This document shows positions 18,482-26,023 of a stretch of DNA of 64,000 nt, one piece after another. The stretch is from an uncultured Myxococcales bacterium (lineage in GTDB: Bacteria; Myxococcota; Myxococcia; Myxococcales; Myxococcaceae): the NCBI GenBank assembly GCA_937980205.1, contig CALJKW010000029.1, forward strand, positions 139,802 through 203,801. Reading direction: 5' to 3'. The notes under the pieces are model-generated. The model was given only the letters and a program-made list of their open reading frames with translations, had not been told where the DNA came from and did not search any database. A program made the translations under genes and the position numbers. The first letter of the stretch is position 1, and every line of letters begins with the position of its first letter.

Positions 18482-19582
18482 ATGACCCGAATCCTCGCTC
18501 TTTCCGCGCTGTTGGCTGCCTCGGTCGGCTTCGCCGGCGAGAAGGCCCCCGAACCCAAGATCCAGCTCGCCATCCTGCTCGACACCTCGAGCTCGATGGA
18601 CGGCCTCATCAACCAGACGAAGGAACAGCTCTGGAAGATCGTGAACACGTTCGCGACCGCGAAGAAGGAGGGCAAGCGCCCCCGCCTCGAGATCGCGCTG
18701 TACGAGTACGGCAACGACACGCTGTCGGCCGAGAGCGGCTACATCCGCCAGGTCTCGCCGCTGACGACGAACCTCGACGCGATCTCCGAGAAGCTCTTCG
18801 CGCTGAAGACCAACGGCGGCAGCGAGTACTGCGGCCAGGTCATCGCCAAGGCGCTCGACCAGCTCGAGTGGTCGAAAGATCCGCACGACCTCAAGCTCAT
18901 CTACATCGCCGGCAACGAGCCGTTCACCCAGGGGCCGGTCGACTACAAGAAGTCGGTCAAGGCGGCGATCGAGCGCGGCGTCGTCGTGAACACGATCCAC
19001 TGCGGCGACGAGCGCACCGGCATCAACGGCGGCTGGAAGGACGCGGCCATGCTCGCCGACGGCAACTTCCTCACCATCGACCAGAACCGCGCCGTCGCCT
19101 ACGTCGAGGCGCCGCAAGACAAGGAGATCGCCCGCCTCGGCGCCGAGCTGAACAAGACCTACGTCGGCTACGGCCGCTCGGCCCCCGAGGCCGCCGCCCG
19201 CCAGGAGGCGCAGGACAAGAACGCCGGCGGTCTCTCGCTGGGCAGCGCCACCGCTCGCGCGGTCTCGAAGTCGTCGGCCATGTACGACAACGCCGACTGG
19301 GACATCGTCGACGCGAAGAAGAAGGGCAAGAAGGTCGAGGAGGCCGAGATGCCCGCCGAGCTGAAGGCCATGAAGCCCGCCGAGCGCGATGCCTTCGTCG
19401 AGCAGAAGGCGAAGGAGCGCGCCGAGCTTCAGGCGAAGATCCAGGCGCTGAACACCGAGCGCGAGAAGTTCGTGCAGGCCGAGATGAAGAAGCGCGCCGA
19501 TCAGGGCCCGAAGACGATGGACGCGGCGCTGCTCGAGTCCGCGAAGGCGCAGGGCGGCAAGCAGGCCTTCAGCTTCGAGTGA
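18482..19582 (+). CDS. Secreted von Willebrand factor A domain protein
   Basis: 366 aa. A signal peptide (ILALSALLAASVGFA) is followed by a vWA domain with a complete MIDAS start (LLDTSSSMDG, D-x-S-x-S), a conserved Thr region (ALKTNGGSEYCGQ) and LIYIAGNEPFTQGP. vWA domains bind protein ligands through a metal ion. The C-terminal third is Lys/Glu-rich and helical. This is a widespread unassigned family of periplasmic vWA proteins. Its 3' end overlaps the convergent JAB gene by 14 bp. The ATG at 18482 lies just after the smc terminator. Confidence 0.85.
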   Translation: MTRILALSALLAASVGFAGEKAPEPKIQLAILLDTSSSMDGLINQTKEQLWKIVNTFATAKKEGKRPRLEIALYEYGNDTLSAESGYIRQVSPLTTNLDAISEKLFALKTNGGSEYCGQVIAKALDQLEWSKDPHDLKLIYIAGNEPFTQGPVDYKKSVKAAIERGVVVNTIHCGDERTGINGGWKDAAMLADGNFLTIDQNRAVAYVEAPQDKEIARLGAELNKTYVGYGRSAPEAAARQEAQDKNAGGLSLGSATARAVSKSSAMYDNADWDIVDAKKKGKKVEEAEMPAELKAMKPAERDAFVEQKAKERAELQAKIQALNTEREKFVQAEMKKRADQGPKTMDAALLESAKAQGGKQAFSFE

Positions 19583-19928
19583 GCTCCATGCCGGAAGCGG
19601 CCGCCAGCAACGGGACCCACCACGGGCTCTCGTTGCTGGCGAAGTCGTTTCCGGCGTCGCGCACGTACAGGCCGGAAGGCGCCAGCACGCTGTACCGAAG
19701 CGGCCGGCCGAGCGCCGCGTCGAGCGCCTGCATCGTGGTCTCGTCCTCGGTCGAGAAGCCGCGCGGGCCGAGCGGGTGCGAGTGGACGATCTCGGCGAGC
19801 TGCTCGCGGTGCTCCCAGATCGCCTCCCACCGCGCGCGAGAGTCGGGCAGGGCGAGGGGAGACGTCGAGGCGTCGCTCCAGAGGATGTGCCCGGCCTTCG
19901 AGATGAGCAGGCAGACCTCGCGGCTCAC
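19569..19928 (-). CDS. JAMM/JAB-domain metallopeptidase-like protein
   Basis: 119 aa from a GTG start at 19928. The JAMM zinc motif H-S-H-x7-S-x2-D is intact as HSHPLGPRGFSTED (His49, His51, Ser59, Asp62). The usual upstream catalytic Glu is not obvious. JAB proteins remove ubiquitin or ubiquitin-like tags or cleave isopeptide bonds in bacteria, for example in PRTRC and Bil-type operons. The GTG overlaps the preceding stop by 4 bp (GTGA), so translation is probably coupled to the 334-aa protein upstream. It is the last gene of the four-gene operon 23217-19569. The short length is typical of stand-alone bacterial JAB proteins. Substrate is unknown. Confidence 0.85.
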   Translation of the reverse strand: MSREVCLLISKAGHILWSDASTSPLALPDSRARWEAIWEHREQLAEIVHSHPLGPRGFSTEDETTMQALDAALGRPLRYSVLAPSGLYVRDAGNDFASNESPWWVPLLAAASGMELTRS

Positions 19929-20929
19929 GGGAACCTCAGGATGACGAGCGCGCCGGTGTCGATGGCCTCTTTGATGACGGCGCACAGCGACTCGAGCGTG
20001 ACGAGATCGTCCCGCGGCGGGTGGCCGAGGCAGATGCCCGAGTCGATCACGCGGAACGTGAGCGGGTTGACGATCGAGATGAAGCGCTCGCCCATGAAGC
20101 GGAAGATGACCTCGAGCTCTCCGTTCGCGAGCAGGCGCGACTGCTCGAGTCGGGCGCCGGCCGCGGCGAGCGCGAGCTCGGCCTTCTCGTGGACCACTTC
20201 GCGCCACTTTTGCGGCTCGTCACGCTGAACGCGCCGCGCCTCTTCGAGCCGCTTCTCGCGCTGCTCCCGCAGCTCCTGCGCCGCGCGTTGGGCGGCGAGC
20301 CGGCGCTCCAGCTCCGCCAGCTCGCGCCGCGCCTGCTCGCGCTCGGCGTGCAGCCGCTGCAGGACGGCCTCTGCCTCGGGCGGGCCTTTGTCCGCGACGG
20401 CGCCGAGCGACGGCCGCACCTCGTGGGGCGCGAACTGAACCCCACTGCGGCGCGACGCCGCCTCGAGCAGCGCGTACGCGTAGGCCGCGCGCAGCGTGGC
20501 TCCGGCGCCCTTCACCGTCGACAGCGGCCGACCCTCGGCCAGCGCCTCGCGCACGGCGTTCTCGGCCTCGCTCTCGAACTCGAGCTCGCCGAAGAGCAGC
20601 TCGCCCGAGTGCCACCGCCGCGCTTTGAGCGGCGCGAAGCGGGGCGGCTCCTCCGCCGGCATGAACGCGAGCGCCTCGGCCACGCCGCCGTCGCGCACGA
20701 GCCGGCCGGAGAGGAAGTGCCCGCGGACCGCCGGAAGCTCGTCGAGCGGCGGAGCATCGACCGCGGCCTTCGGGGTCGCCTGCCGGCCCTTCACGGTGAA
20801 GGCGTACCAGCCGGGCGCCGCGGGCCGCTCGGCGAGCCGCAGGCGCCGGTCTTTGCCCTCGACCGTGCCGCCGCCGAACCACGGCAGCACCCGCTCTTCC
20901 TCACGGCCGAGGAACTTCCGGTAGTCCAT
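19925..20929 (-). CDS. Coiled-coil protein with E2-like GICLG motif (putative)
   Basis: 334 aa, not confidently recognised. Residues 1-180 form an alpha/beta region with no known motif. Residues about 186-240 are a charged coiled coil rich in Arg, Glu and Ala. The C-terminal ~75 residues read LEVIFRFMGERFISIVNPL, then TFRVIDSGICLGHP, then a helix TLESLCAVIKEAIDTG. The segment NP-x(7)-SGICLG recalls the HPN...GxxCL active-site stretch of ubiquitin-conjugating (E2) enzymes, with Cys300 as the candidate catalytic residue, followed by helix as in E2s. The stop overlaps the JAB start, which supports a link to ubiquitin-like chemistry. Against this, the beta meander before the Cys is short and no E1 or Ubl gene is present. 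The start directly abuts the stop of the upstream DUF2007 gene. Confidence 0.7.
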   Translation of the reverse strand: MDYRKFLGREEERVLPWFGGGTVEGKDRRLRLAERPAAPGWYAFTVKGRQATPKAAVDAPPLDELPAVRGHFLSGRLVRDGGVAEALAFMPAEEPPRFAPLKARRWHSGELLFGELEFESEAENAVREALAEGRPLSTVKGAGATLRAAYAYALLEAASRRSGVQFAPHEVRPSLGAVADKGPPEAEAVLQRLHAEREQARRELAELERRLAAQRAAQELREQREKRLEEARRVQRDEPQKWREVVHEKAELALAAAGARLEQSRLLANGELEVIFRFMGERFISIVNPLTFRVIDSGICLGHPPRDDLVTLESLCAVIKEAIDTGALVILRFP

Positions 20930-21439
20930 TCAGAACAGCTCGCGCAGCCAGGGGAGCAGCATGAACAGCGCGAGCGCCCCGAGCACGACGAGAACGAGCG
21001 TGCGGCGCTTGTTGCGCACACGGTCGCTGCCCGCCTGCAGCTCCTTGTCGTCGAGCGCCGCGCAGTCTTCGCACATGGCCGGCCCTGGTGCCGACTTGCA
21101 CTCGGCGCAGAGGAAGGTCCCGCACCGCTTGCACGTCGTCGTCGCCGGCTTCTCGTGCACCGGGCACAGCGCGCCCTCGAGGGAAGCGGTCGCGTCCGCC
21201 TGCGGAGGCTCGGCGATCGGCGACGCCGCGAGCAGCTCCTGTGCCTTCTGCAGATCGCTGCCCAGCACCAGCACGCGCGGCTTGATCGCCGGGTTGCCCA
21301 TCACGCCGGCGATCATCGCCGAGTGCAGCTCTCCCTGGACCACGTACTGGATGCCCTCGGACTCCAGCAGGCTGCGAACGAGCGCGAGTTCGTGCTGCTC
21401 ATCGGCTTCGAACAGCAGCACCAGGTCGCCGTCGCTCAT
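20930..21439 (-). CDS. DUF2007 protein with B-box-like zinc finger and C-terminal membrane anchor
   Basis: 169 aa. Residues 1-75 match the DUF2007 pattern of putative signal-transducing proteins (LVLLFEADEQHELALVRSLL, IQYVVQGE, VLVLGSDLQKAQELL). Residues about 90-125 form a B-box/LIM-like zinc site: CPVHEKPATTTCKRCGTFLC then AECKS...MCEDC. A single C-terminal helix (TLVLVVLGALALFMLLPWL) anchors it, so the zinc finger is probably cytoplasmic and tethered to the membrane. The ATG at 21439 overlaps the stop of the Ro-like gene (ATGA), so it is the second gene of the operon. Confidence 0.75.
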   Translation of the reverse strand: MSDGDLVLLFEADEQHELALVRSLLESEGIQYVVQGELHSAMIAGVMGNPAIKPRVLVLGSDLQKAQELLAASPIAEPPQADATASLEGALCPVHEKPATTTCKRCGTFLCAECKSAPGPAMCEDCAALDDKELQAGSDRVRNKRRTLVLVVLGALALFMLLPWLRELF

Positions 21440-23217
21440 GCCTTCACCTGCAGCAGCGGAGTCTTCATCACCTTCTCGACCCACCCGTGCTGCGCGCCCG
21501 CCGCCGCCGGCCCCGCCGCGACGGGAGCATCGAGCAGCGCCTTGAGCACGCGCGGCACCTGGTACGGATCATCGAAGTGGGTCACGTCGACCTCGCTGAA
21601 CGGGACGCGCAGCTGCCCCGCGCACGAGCGCACCGACTGGCCGCGCGCGGCGTTGCCCGCGACCGACACGAGCAGCGCCATCGCCGCGACGTCGTAGCCG
21701 CACTCGCGGAACACGCGCGCGAACTGGTCGCCTGCCTCTCCGGCCTCGTCGCCGACCACGATCACCACGAGGCGCGCCGCCGCCGGCACCCGCACTCCGT
21801 CGTTGTAGAGCGCGCGCACCGCCGCCGCGTGCGTGGTGCCGCCGCCGGCCTTCACGCCGCCCAGCATGTGCTGCACCGCCGCGCGCGACGCCGCCTTGGG
21901 GCGAAGCACCGTGCCGATGGTGTCGAACGTGGCGACGTGCAGCTTCTCGAGCGGGAAGCCGGCGAGGATCTTCGAGAGCGCGTCCTTCGACTTCTCGATC
22001 GCGCCCTCCATCGAGCCGGACTTGTCGACGAGGAACATGACGCGGACGTCGAGCTCCTCGGTCGCCTCGGCGACCGCCTTCTTGGCGGCGACGTCGGCGG
22101 CCTCCTCGAGCTTCTCGCGGATCTCCTTCGAGCGGACGTTCTTGGCGATGTTCAGCGCGCGCTGATCGGTCGCCGTGGCGATCGCGGCCTCCCAGCGCGC
22201 ACGCACCTCGGGCTCCGCCATGAGGCCGAGCTCCTCGAGCGTCGGCGTCATGATGCGCAGGTCCTTGTCCGACAGCGTCGGCAGCAGCGCCACCATGATC
22301 GCGGGCGTCAGCCCCACGTCCTTGGGCAGGCGGCCGACGACCTCCTTGTAGGTGAGCCTCTGGTTCTCGATCGCCTCGCAGATCTCGGCCTCGGTCAGAC
22401 CGTCGAAGCGGTCGCTCTTCTGCAGCTTGAGCTCGGTGAGGCCGACCGTGCGGTGGCCGCCCGCGGCCTGCTTCTGCTTCCAGCCCAGCACCTCGAAGAA
22501 CGCCTGGCTCTCGGGCTTGAAGCCGGCCTTGCGCGAGAGCGCCTTGAGCGTCTCCTTGAAGCCGGCCTTCACCAGGCCCTGCAGCATGGCGGGGTTCTTC
22601 TCGCGCTGGCGCAGCCACTTCTCGGCGGCGCGCTTCCAGCGGCCGAGCGGAGGCTTCTTCGACGCGGGGTCTGCGAAGCCGGCCTTGCGGTTGAGCTTCG
22701 CGATCTCCTCGTGCTCGAGCAGCTCGGCGACGCGCAGCACGCCCTTGGGCGTCATCATGCGCGCCGACTTCTTCTCGTAGTGCAGCAGCATCGCCTCGCC
22801 GATCGCGCGGAAGTCGTCGTCGTGGAAGGCGACCTTCCCGTCGTCCTCCTTCACCGGCTGGCCCGACTTCTTCTGCACGAGCATGAGCGCGGCGCACGCG
22901 ACCTTGAGGTCGCGCCAGTCGGTCTGCGTGAGCGCGTACGAGGCGAAGTGCGCGAACAGCTCTGCGTTGAGCTCGTAGATCTCGAGCAGGCGCTCGTAGA
23001 GCTCGACCGCGGCCGGCGCGTGCAGGCCGGGCTTCACCGGCACTCCGTTCTTCGGAGCCGGCGCGCCCTTCTTCACCGGCGGGTGCCACGTGCCCTTGAC
23101 GTCGTAGCCCGGGCGGTTGTGCCAGAGGTGCGCGGACGACGAGAGGACCAGGTCGAGCAGCTTCTCGGCCGGGCCCATCTGCTTCTCGGGGAGGGGAGGC
23201 TTCTTCGGGTCAGCCAT
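21436..23217 (-). CDS. Ro60/TROVE-like vWA protein
   Basis: 593 aa. An all-helical N-terminal region (about 45-380) resembles the HEAT-like ring of Ro/TROVE proteins, including LTPAIMVALLPTLSDKDLRI and TPTLEELGLM. A C-terminal vWA domain has the MIDAS start DKSGSMEG (about residue 398), the GGGTTH loop and VVIVVGDEAGEAGD. Ro60 orthologues bind misfolded small RNAs and Y RNA and work with exonucleases in RNA quality control. I infer the similarity from architecture and short motifs only. A vWA protein with an unrelated helical domain is the alternative. It is the first gene of the operon with DUF2007, E2-like and JAB genes. The ATG at 23217 is divergent from the EcsC-like gene across a 126-bp promoter region. 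Confidence 0.75.
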   Translation of the reverse strand: MADPKKPPLPEKQMGPAEKLLDLVLSSSAHLWHNRPGYDVKGTWHPPVKKGAPAPKNGVPVKPGLHAPAAVELYERLLEIYELNAELFAHFASYALTQTDWRDLKVACAALMLVQKKSGQPVKEDDGKVAFHDDDFRAIGEAMLLHYEKKSARMMTPKGVLRVAELLEHEEIAKLNRKAGFADPASKKPPLGRWKRAAEKWLRQREKNPAMLQGLVKAGFKETLKALSRKAGFKPESQAFFEVLGWKQKQAAGGHRTVGLTELKLQKSDRFDGLTEAEICEAIENQRLTYKEVVGRLPKDVGLTPAIMVALLPTLSDKDLRIMTPTLEELGLMAEPEVRARWEAAIATATDQRALNIAKNVRSKEIREKLEEAADVAAKKAVAEATEELDVRVMFLVDKSGSMEGAIEKSKDALSKILAGFPLEKLHVATFDTIGTVLRPKAASRAAVQHMLGGVKAGGGTTHAAAVRALYNDGVRVPAAARLVVIVVGDEAGEAGDQFARVFRECGYDVAAMALLVSVAGNAARGQSVRSCAGQLRVPFSEVDVTHFDDPYQVPRVLKALLDAPVAAGPAAAGAQHGWVEKVMKTPLLQVKA

Positions 23218-23306
23218 GGGTCAATCTCGGACGCTGCGACCGCAGACGGTTTTTGCGCCTTCCGGCGGGGAGTGAGGCGAGCCTCGCGTGCAACGGGAAC
23301 TTTCCT

Positions 23307-23327
23307 TGACTGACAGTGGTTCAGTCA
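23307..23327. promoter_or_regulatory. Palindromic operator candidate between Ro-like and EcsC-like genes
   Basis: Perfect 7-bp arms TGACTGA and TCAGTCA around a 7-bp centre resemble TetR-type operators. The left arm overlaps TTGACT (23306-23311), a good -35 for the rightward gene starting at 23344. A bound repressor would block that promoter and could affect the divergent operon. Confidence 0.5.
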
Positions 23328-23343
23328 TGGACTTTCTACGGAT

Positions 23344-24126
23344 ATGGAAAAGCCCGACGACGACGAGCAGGGCCGCAAGCTGCTGACCGCGGTCGAGCGC
23401 ATCCTGGCGTCGACGGCATCCATCAAGGCGACCGTCGGAGTTGCCAGCACACACGTGAAGTCGCTGCAGCCCGAGCTCAAGGGCGCTGAGCTGCGTGACG
23501 CCGTCGCGGCGCACCTGGTGAAGCACTACAGCGACCGGGCGGCGATCGCCGGCGGAGCCTCTGCGCTGCCCGCCCTCATCCCCGGCTGGGGCTCGCTCGT
23601 CGCAGCGGTCGGCGGCACGTTCGCCGAGCTCACGCTGCTGCTCAAGTGGGAGGTCGAGATGGCGCTGTCGCTCTCGAGCCTCTACGGCTTCGACATCGAC
23701 AAGCCCGCCGAGCGGCAGCTCTCGTTCCTGATGGCCTCCGTCGGGACGTACGACGCCACGGGCCGCAACTTCTTCCTCGACGTGCTGCAGATGGAGGGCA
23801 CGGCGATCTGGAACTACGCGCCCCGGCACGTCGCGCGGTTCGTGGTGCGCGTGCTCGCCACGCTGGCGGGCCTCTACATCTGGCGCGGGTTCCTGAAGGC
23901 CATCCCCGTGCTCGGCATCGGCATCGGCGCGGGCTTGAACAAGGTGTTGACCCAGAAGGTCGGCGACCGCTGCGTGCGCGATCTGAAGACCCGGCGCGAT
24001 TTGATGAAGGAAGAAACCCGAAGCGGCACTACGGCCTCGTCGGCTTCGAAGCGGAAGCCGAAAGCGAAGAAGAAGACGGCCAGGAAGGTCGAACGGCCCA
24101 CGCCGCCGACCGAGACGCTGAACTAG
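23344..24126 (+). CDS. EcsC-like membrane-associated protein
   Basis: 260 aa. The core carries the EcsC family pattern: AIAGGASALPALIPGWGSLV, a LLKWEVEMALSLSSLYGFD segment and RQLSFLMASVGTYDATG. A hydrophobic stretch (VRVLATLAGLYIWRGFLKAI) follows, then GIGIGAGLNKVLTQKVGDR. EcsC proteins are uncharacterised, originally found next to an ABC transporter in Bacillus. The last 40 residues are strongly basic (SKRKPKAKKKTARKVE), a tail that could bind nucleic acid or membrane phosphates. The start ATG lies 16 bp after the palindromic operator. No strong Shine-Dalgarno is visible, so the message may be nearly leaderless. Confidence 0.75.
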   Translation: MEKPDDDEQGRKLLTAVERILASTASIKATVGVASTHVKSLQPELKGAELRDAVAAHLVKHYSDRAAIAGGASALPALIPGWGSLVAAVGGTFAELTLLLKWEVEMALSLSSLYGFDIDKPAERQLSFLMASVGTYDATGRNFFLDVLQMEGTAIWNYAPRHVARFVVRVLATLAGLYIWRGFLKAIPVLGIGIGAGLNKVLTQKVGDRCVRDLKTRRDLMKEETRSGTTASSASKRKPKAKKKTARKVERPTPPTETLN

Positions 24127-24137
24127 GGGTTTCAACC

Positions 24138-24389
24138 ATGCGCAGAGGGTTGCTGCTGGCCTTGATGGCCTGCGGGCAGGGGAGTGCTTCGTCATCGCAG
24201 CAGGTGCAGCCGCCGGGCGAATGCTCGCTGCGCTGCGAGCGCGCGAAGCCTCAGCTGACGAGGGACTTCGGCATCACGCAGATCGACTGCTGGGACCCGG
24301 AGATGTTCTTCGCCGACGGTCCCGGCGAGTGCGACGGGGTGTTCATGCGCCGATGGGGCGTGACGTTCACAGCGCCCCCTTCGCCTTGA
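24138..24389 (+). CDS. Small cysteine-containing lipoprotein
   Basis: 83 aa. The signal RRGLLLALMAC gives a lipobox (L-M-A-C) at Cys12, followed by a Ser/Gln-rich linker and a compact region with four more cysteines (ECSLRCERAK, IDCWDPEM, GECDGVF) that could form two disulfides. I do not recognise a family. It starts 11 bp after the EcsC-like stop, so the two are probably cotranscribed. Its last 23 bp overlap the convergent DUF58 gene. Confidence 0.65.
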   Translation: MRRGLLLALMACGQGSASSSQQVQPPGECSLRCERAKPQLTRDFGITQIDCWDPEMFFADGPGECDGVFMRRWGVTFTAPPSP

Positions 24390-25662
24390 GCTCGAGGTAC
24401 TCGTTCACCGCCGCCGGCCCGAAGTCGCGCGCGCTCGCGCGGATCACGCGGGCGCCGGCGTCGCGCAGGCGTGCCGCGGTGAGCCGGTACTCGTCTTCGA
24501 GCCGCGCGGCGACGTGGCGCTCGTAGGCCTGCTCCGTCGACGCCGGCACTGCCTGGGCCCGCTTCTGCAGCTCGTCGTCGAGCAGGCTGGCCACCAGCGG
24601 CAGGTGCCGTGGCACGAGCATGAGCGTCCGCTTCACCAGCGCGGCAGACGTGTCGAGGTCGAGGAGATCGGTGAGCACGACCACGAGCGCGCGGCGCTGG
24701 CCCCGCGAGAACGCCCGGTCCAGCGCGGCGCCGTAGTCACTCTCTTCGAGCGTGGCCTGGGCGCGGTAGAGCGCCCCGGCGATCGCGCGCAGCTGGTCGA
24801 GCCCCTTGCGCGGCGGCAGCCACGACTGAATCGTCGACGCGAAGGCCAGCATGCCGACCTGGTCGCCCTGGTCGAGCGAGACCTTCGCGAGCCGCAGCGC
24901 CGCGTCGACCGCGTGCTCGAGCTTGCGGCGGCCGTGGATCTCTCCGGCCATGTGGCGGCCGCAGTCGAGCAGCAGCAGCACCGTCTGGTTCTTCTCCGGC
25001 TGGTGCACGCGCACCATCGGCTTGCCGCGCCGGGCCGTCGCCTTCCAGTCGAGCGTGCGGCGGTCGTCGCCGAGCCGGTACTCGCGCAAGCTCTCGAACT
25101 CGCGCCCTTCCGCGGGGCGACGGATGACGCGCTTACTGGCTTCGGCGTGCGCCTGCGCGAGCTTCAGCGCGTCGCGGCTCAGCGCCACGAGATCGGGAAA
25201 GACCTTCACCGTCTGCGTCAGCGGCACGTTCTGCTGCCGCGCGCAGAGACCGAGCGGGCCGTACAGGCGCAGCGCCAGCGGGCCGAGGGCCAGGTCGCCG
25301 CGGTGCTTCGGTGTCACCGTGTACGTGAGGCTCGAGCGACCGTTCACCGAGAACGTCTGGCGGTTGCCGGCGAGCTCGGGGCCGCTCGACGCCGTGTCGC
25401 GCAGCTCGCCGCGCGCATGGCCTTCGAGGCGCAGCGTGACGCGGGCCGGCAGGCCACCCGAGATCACGGGCTCCACCTCGCGCTCGACTCGCAAGGTCTG
25501 AGGCGCGAGGAAGAAGTCCACGACACACAGCACCAGCAGCGCTGCGTCGAACGCCACCGTCACCCAGAGCAGGGGAGGGGCCGCTACCGCCAGCACCGCA
25601 GGCAGGAAGCCGAGCAGGGTGAGCTTGAAGAACAGCGGCGTGGGGACGGGACGCGCGCGCAT
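24367..25662 (-). CDS. DUF58 protein (MoxR-associated)
   Basis: 431 aa. Two N-terminal membrane helices (about 10-50, LLGFLPAVLAVAAPPLLWV and VAFDAALLVLCVVDFFL) are followed by a beta-sandwich region and the DUF58 signature GREFESLREYRLGDDRRTLDW. A vWA-like fold with LLLLDCGRHMAGE comes next; the MIDAS Ser residues are not conserved. DUF58 proteins accompany MoxR AAA+ ATPases, which remodel vWA-type clients. The ATG at 25662 was chosen because the open frame upstream runs through the repeat cluster. It lies downstream of moxR on the same strand but is separated by 361 bp of repeats, so cotranscription is uncertain. Confidence 0.87.
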   Translation of the reverse strand: MRARPVPTPLFFKLTLLGFLPAVLAVAAPPLLWVTVAFDAALLVLCVVDFFLAPQTLRVEREVEPVISGGLPARVTLRLEGHARGELRDTASSGPELAGNRQTFSVNGRSSLTYTVTPKHRGDLALGPLALRLYGPLGLCARQQNVPLTQTVKVFPDLVALSRDALKLAQAHAEASKRVIRRPAEGREFESLREYRLGDDRRTLDWKATARRGKPMVRVHQPEKNQTVLLLLDCGRHMAGEIHGRRKLEHAVDAALRLAKVSLDQGDQVGMLAFASTIQSWLPPRKGLDQLRAIAGALYRAQATLEESDYGAALDRAFSRGQRRALVVVLTDLLDLDTSAALVKRTLMLVPRHLPLVASLLDDELQKRAQAVPASTEQAYERHVAARLEDEYRLTAARLRDAGARVIRASARDFGPAAVNEYLELKAKGAL

Positions 25663-26023
25663 CAGCGTGCACCGTCCACCCTTGGCGGAGCAGCCCGATG
25701 GGCTGCGCGGTCGAAGGGGGCTCGCAGCCGACTTTCGGCCCGCTTCGACTCCGGCCTTCGGCCTGCGCTCAGAGGGTCGATCAGAATACGTCGCCCGTTT
25801 ACCGCGCCGTTTACGCTGAGCGGAGCCGAAGGCGGAGTCGAAGCGGGCCACGCGTCGGCTTCGGGCCCGCTTCGACTGCGGCGCCTGCGGCGCCTCCGCT
25901 CAGCGTGAACGGAGGTCGGCAATGCGCTGGTTGTTCTGGCCGACCCTCTCAGCGTGAACGGGTGCACGCCCCGGGGGGCCGCGGAGCCTCTGCGCGGCTC
26001 CCTCATCGCGTTTTCGTCATCGC
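25663..26023. repeat. REP-like repeat cluster between MoxR and DUF58 genes
   Basis: No gene is supported in this 361-bp gap. It holds at least three elements with CTGAGCGGAG...GTCGAAGCGGG ends: reverse orientation at 25738-25774, forward at 25813-25849, and reverse at 25863-25912. A partial fourth (CTCAGCGTGAACGGG) is near 25946-25961. The second and third form a large inverted pair, so an RNA would fold into a long hairpin. A TCGAAGGGG fragment is near 25710. Confidence 0.75.

Noticed and set aside
14188..18720. 1510-aa minus-strand open frame opposite smc
   Set aside because: It is antisense to a clearly conserved SMC protein and composed of Leu/Arg/Asp-rich shadow sequence without domains; high G+C content keeps reverse frames open.
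25663..25851. N-terminal extension of the DUF58 protein through the repeat cluster
   Set aside because: The added residues are encoded by REP-like sequence and have no homology; the ATG at 25662 begins the expected membrane segment.
25663..26023. Repeat cluster as an insertion sequence or CRISPR
   Set aside because: No transposase, no terminal target duplication visible, and unequal spacing with alternating orientation fits REP-like elements better.
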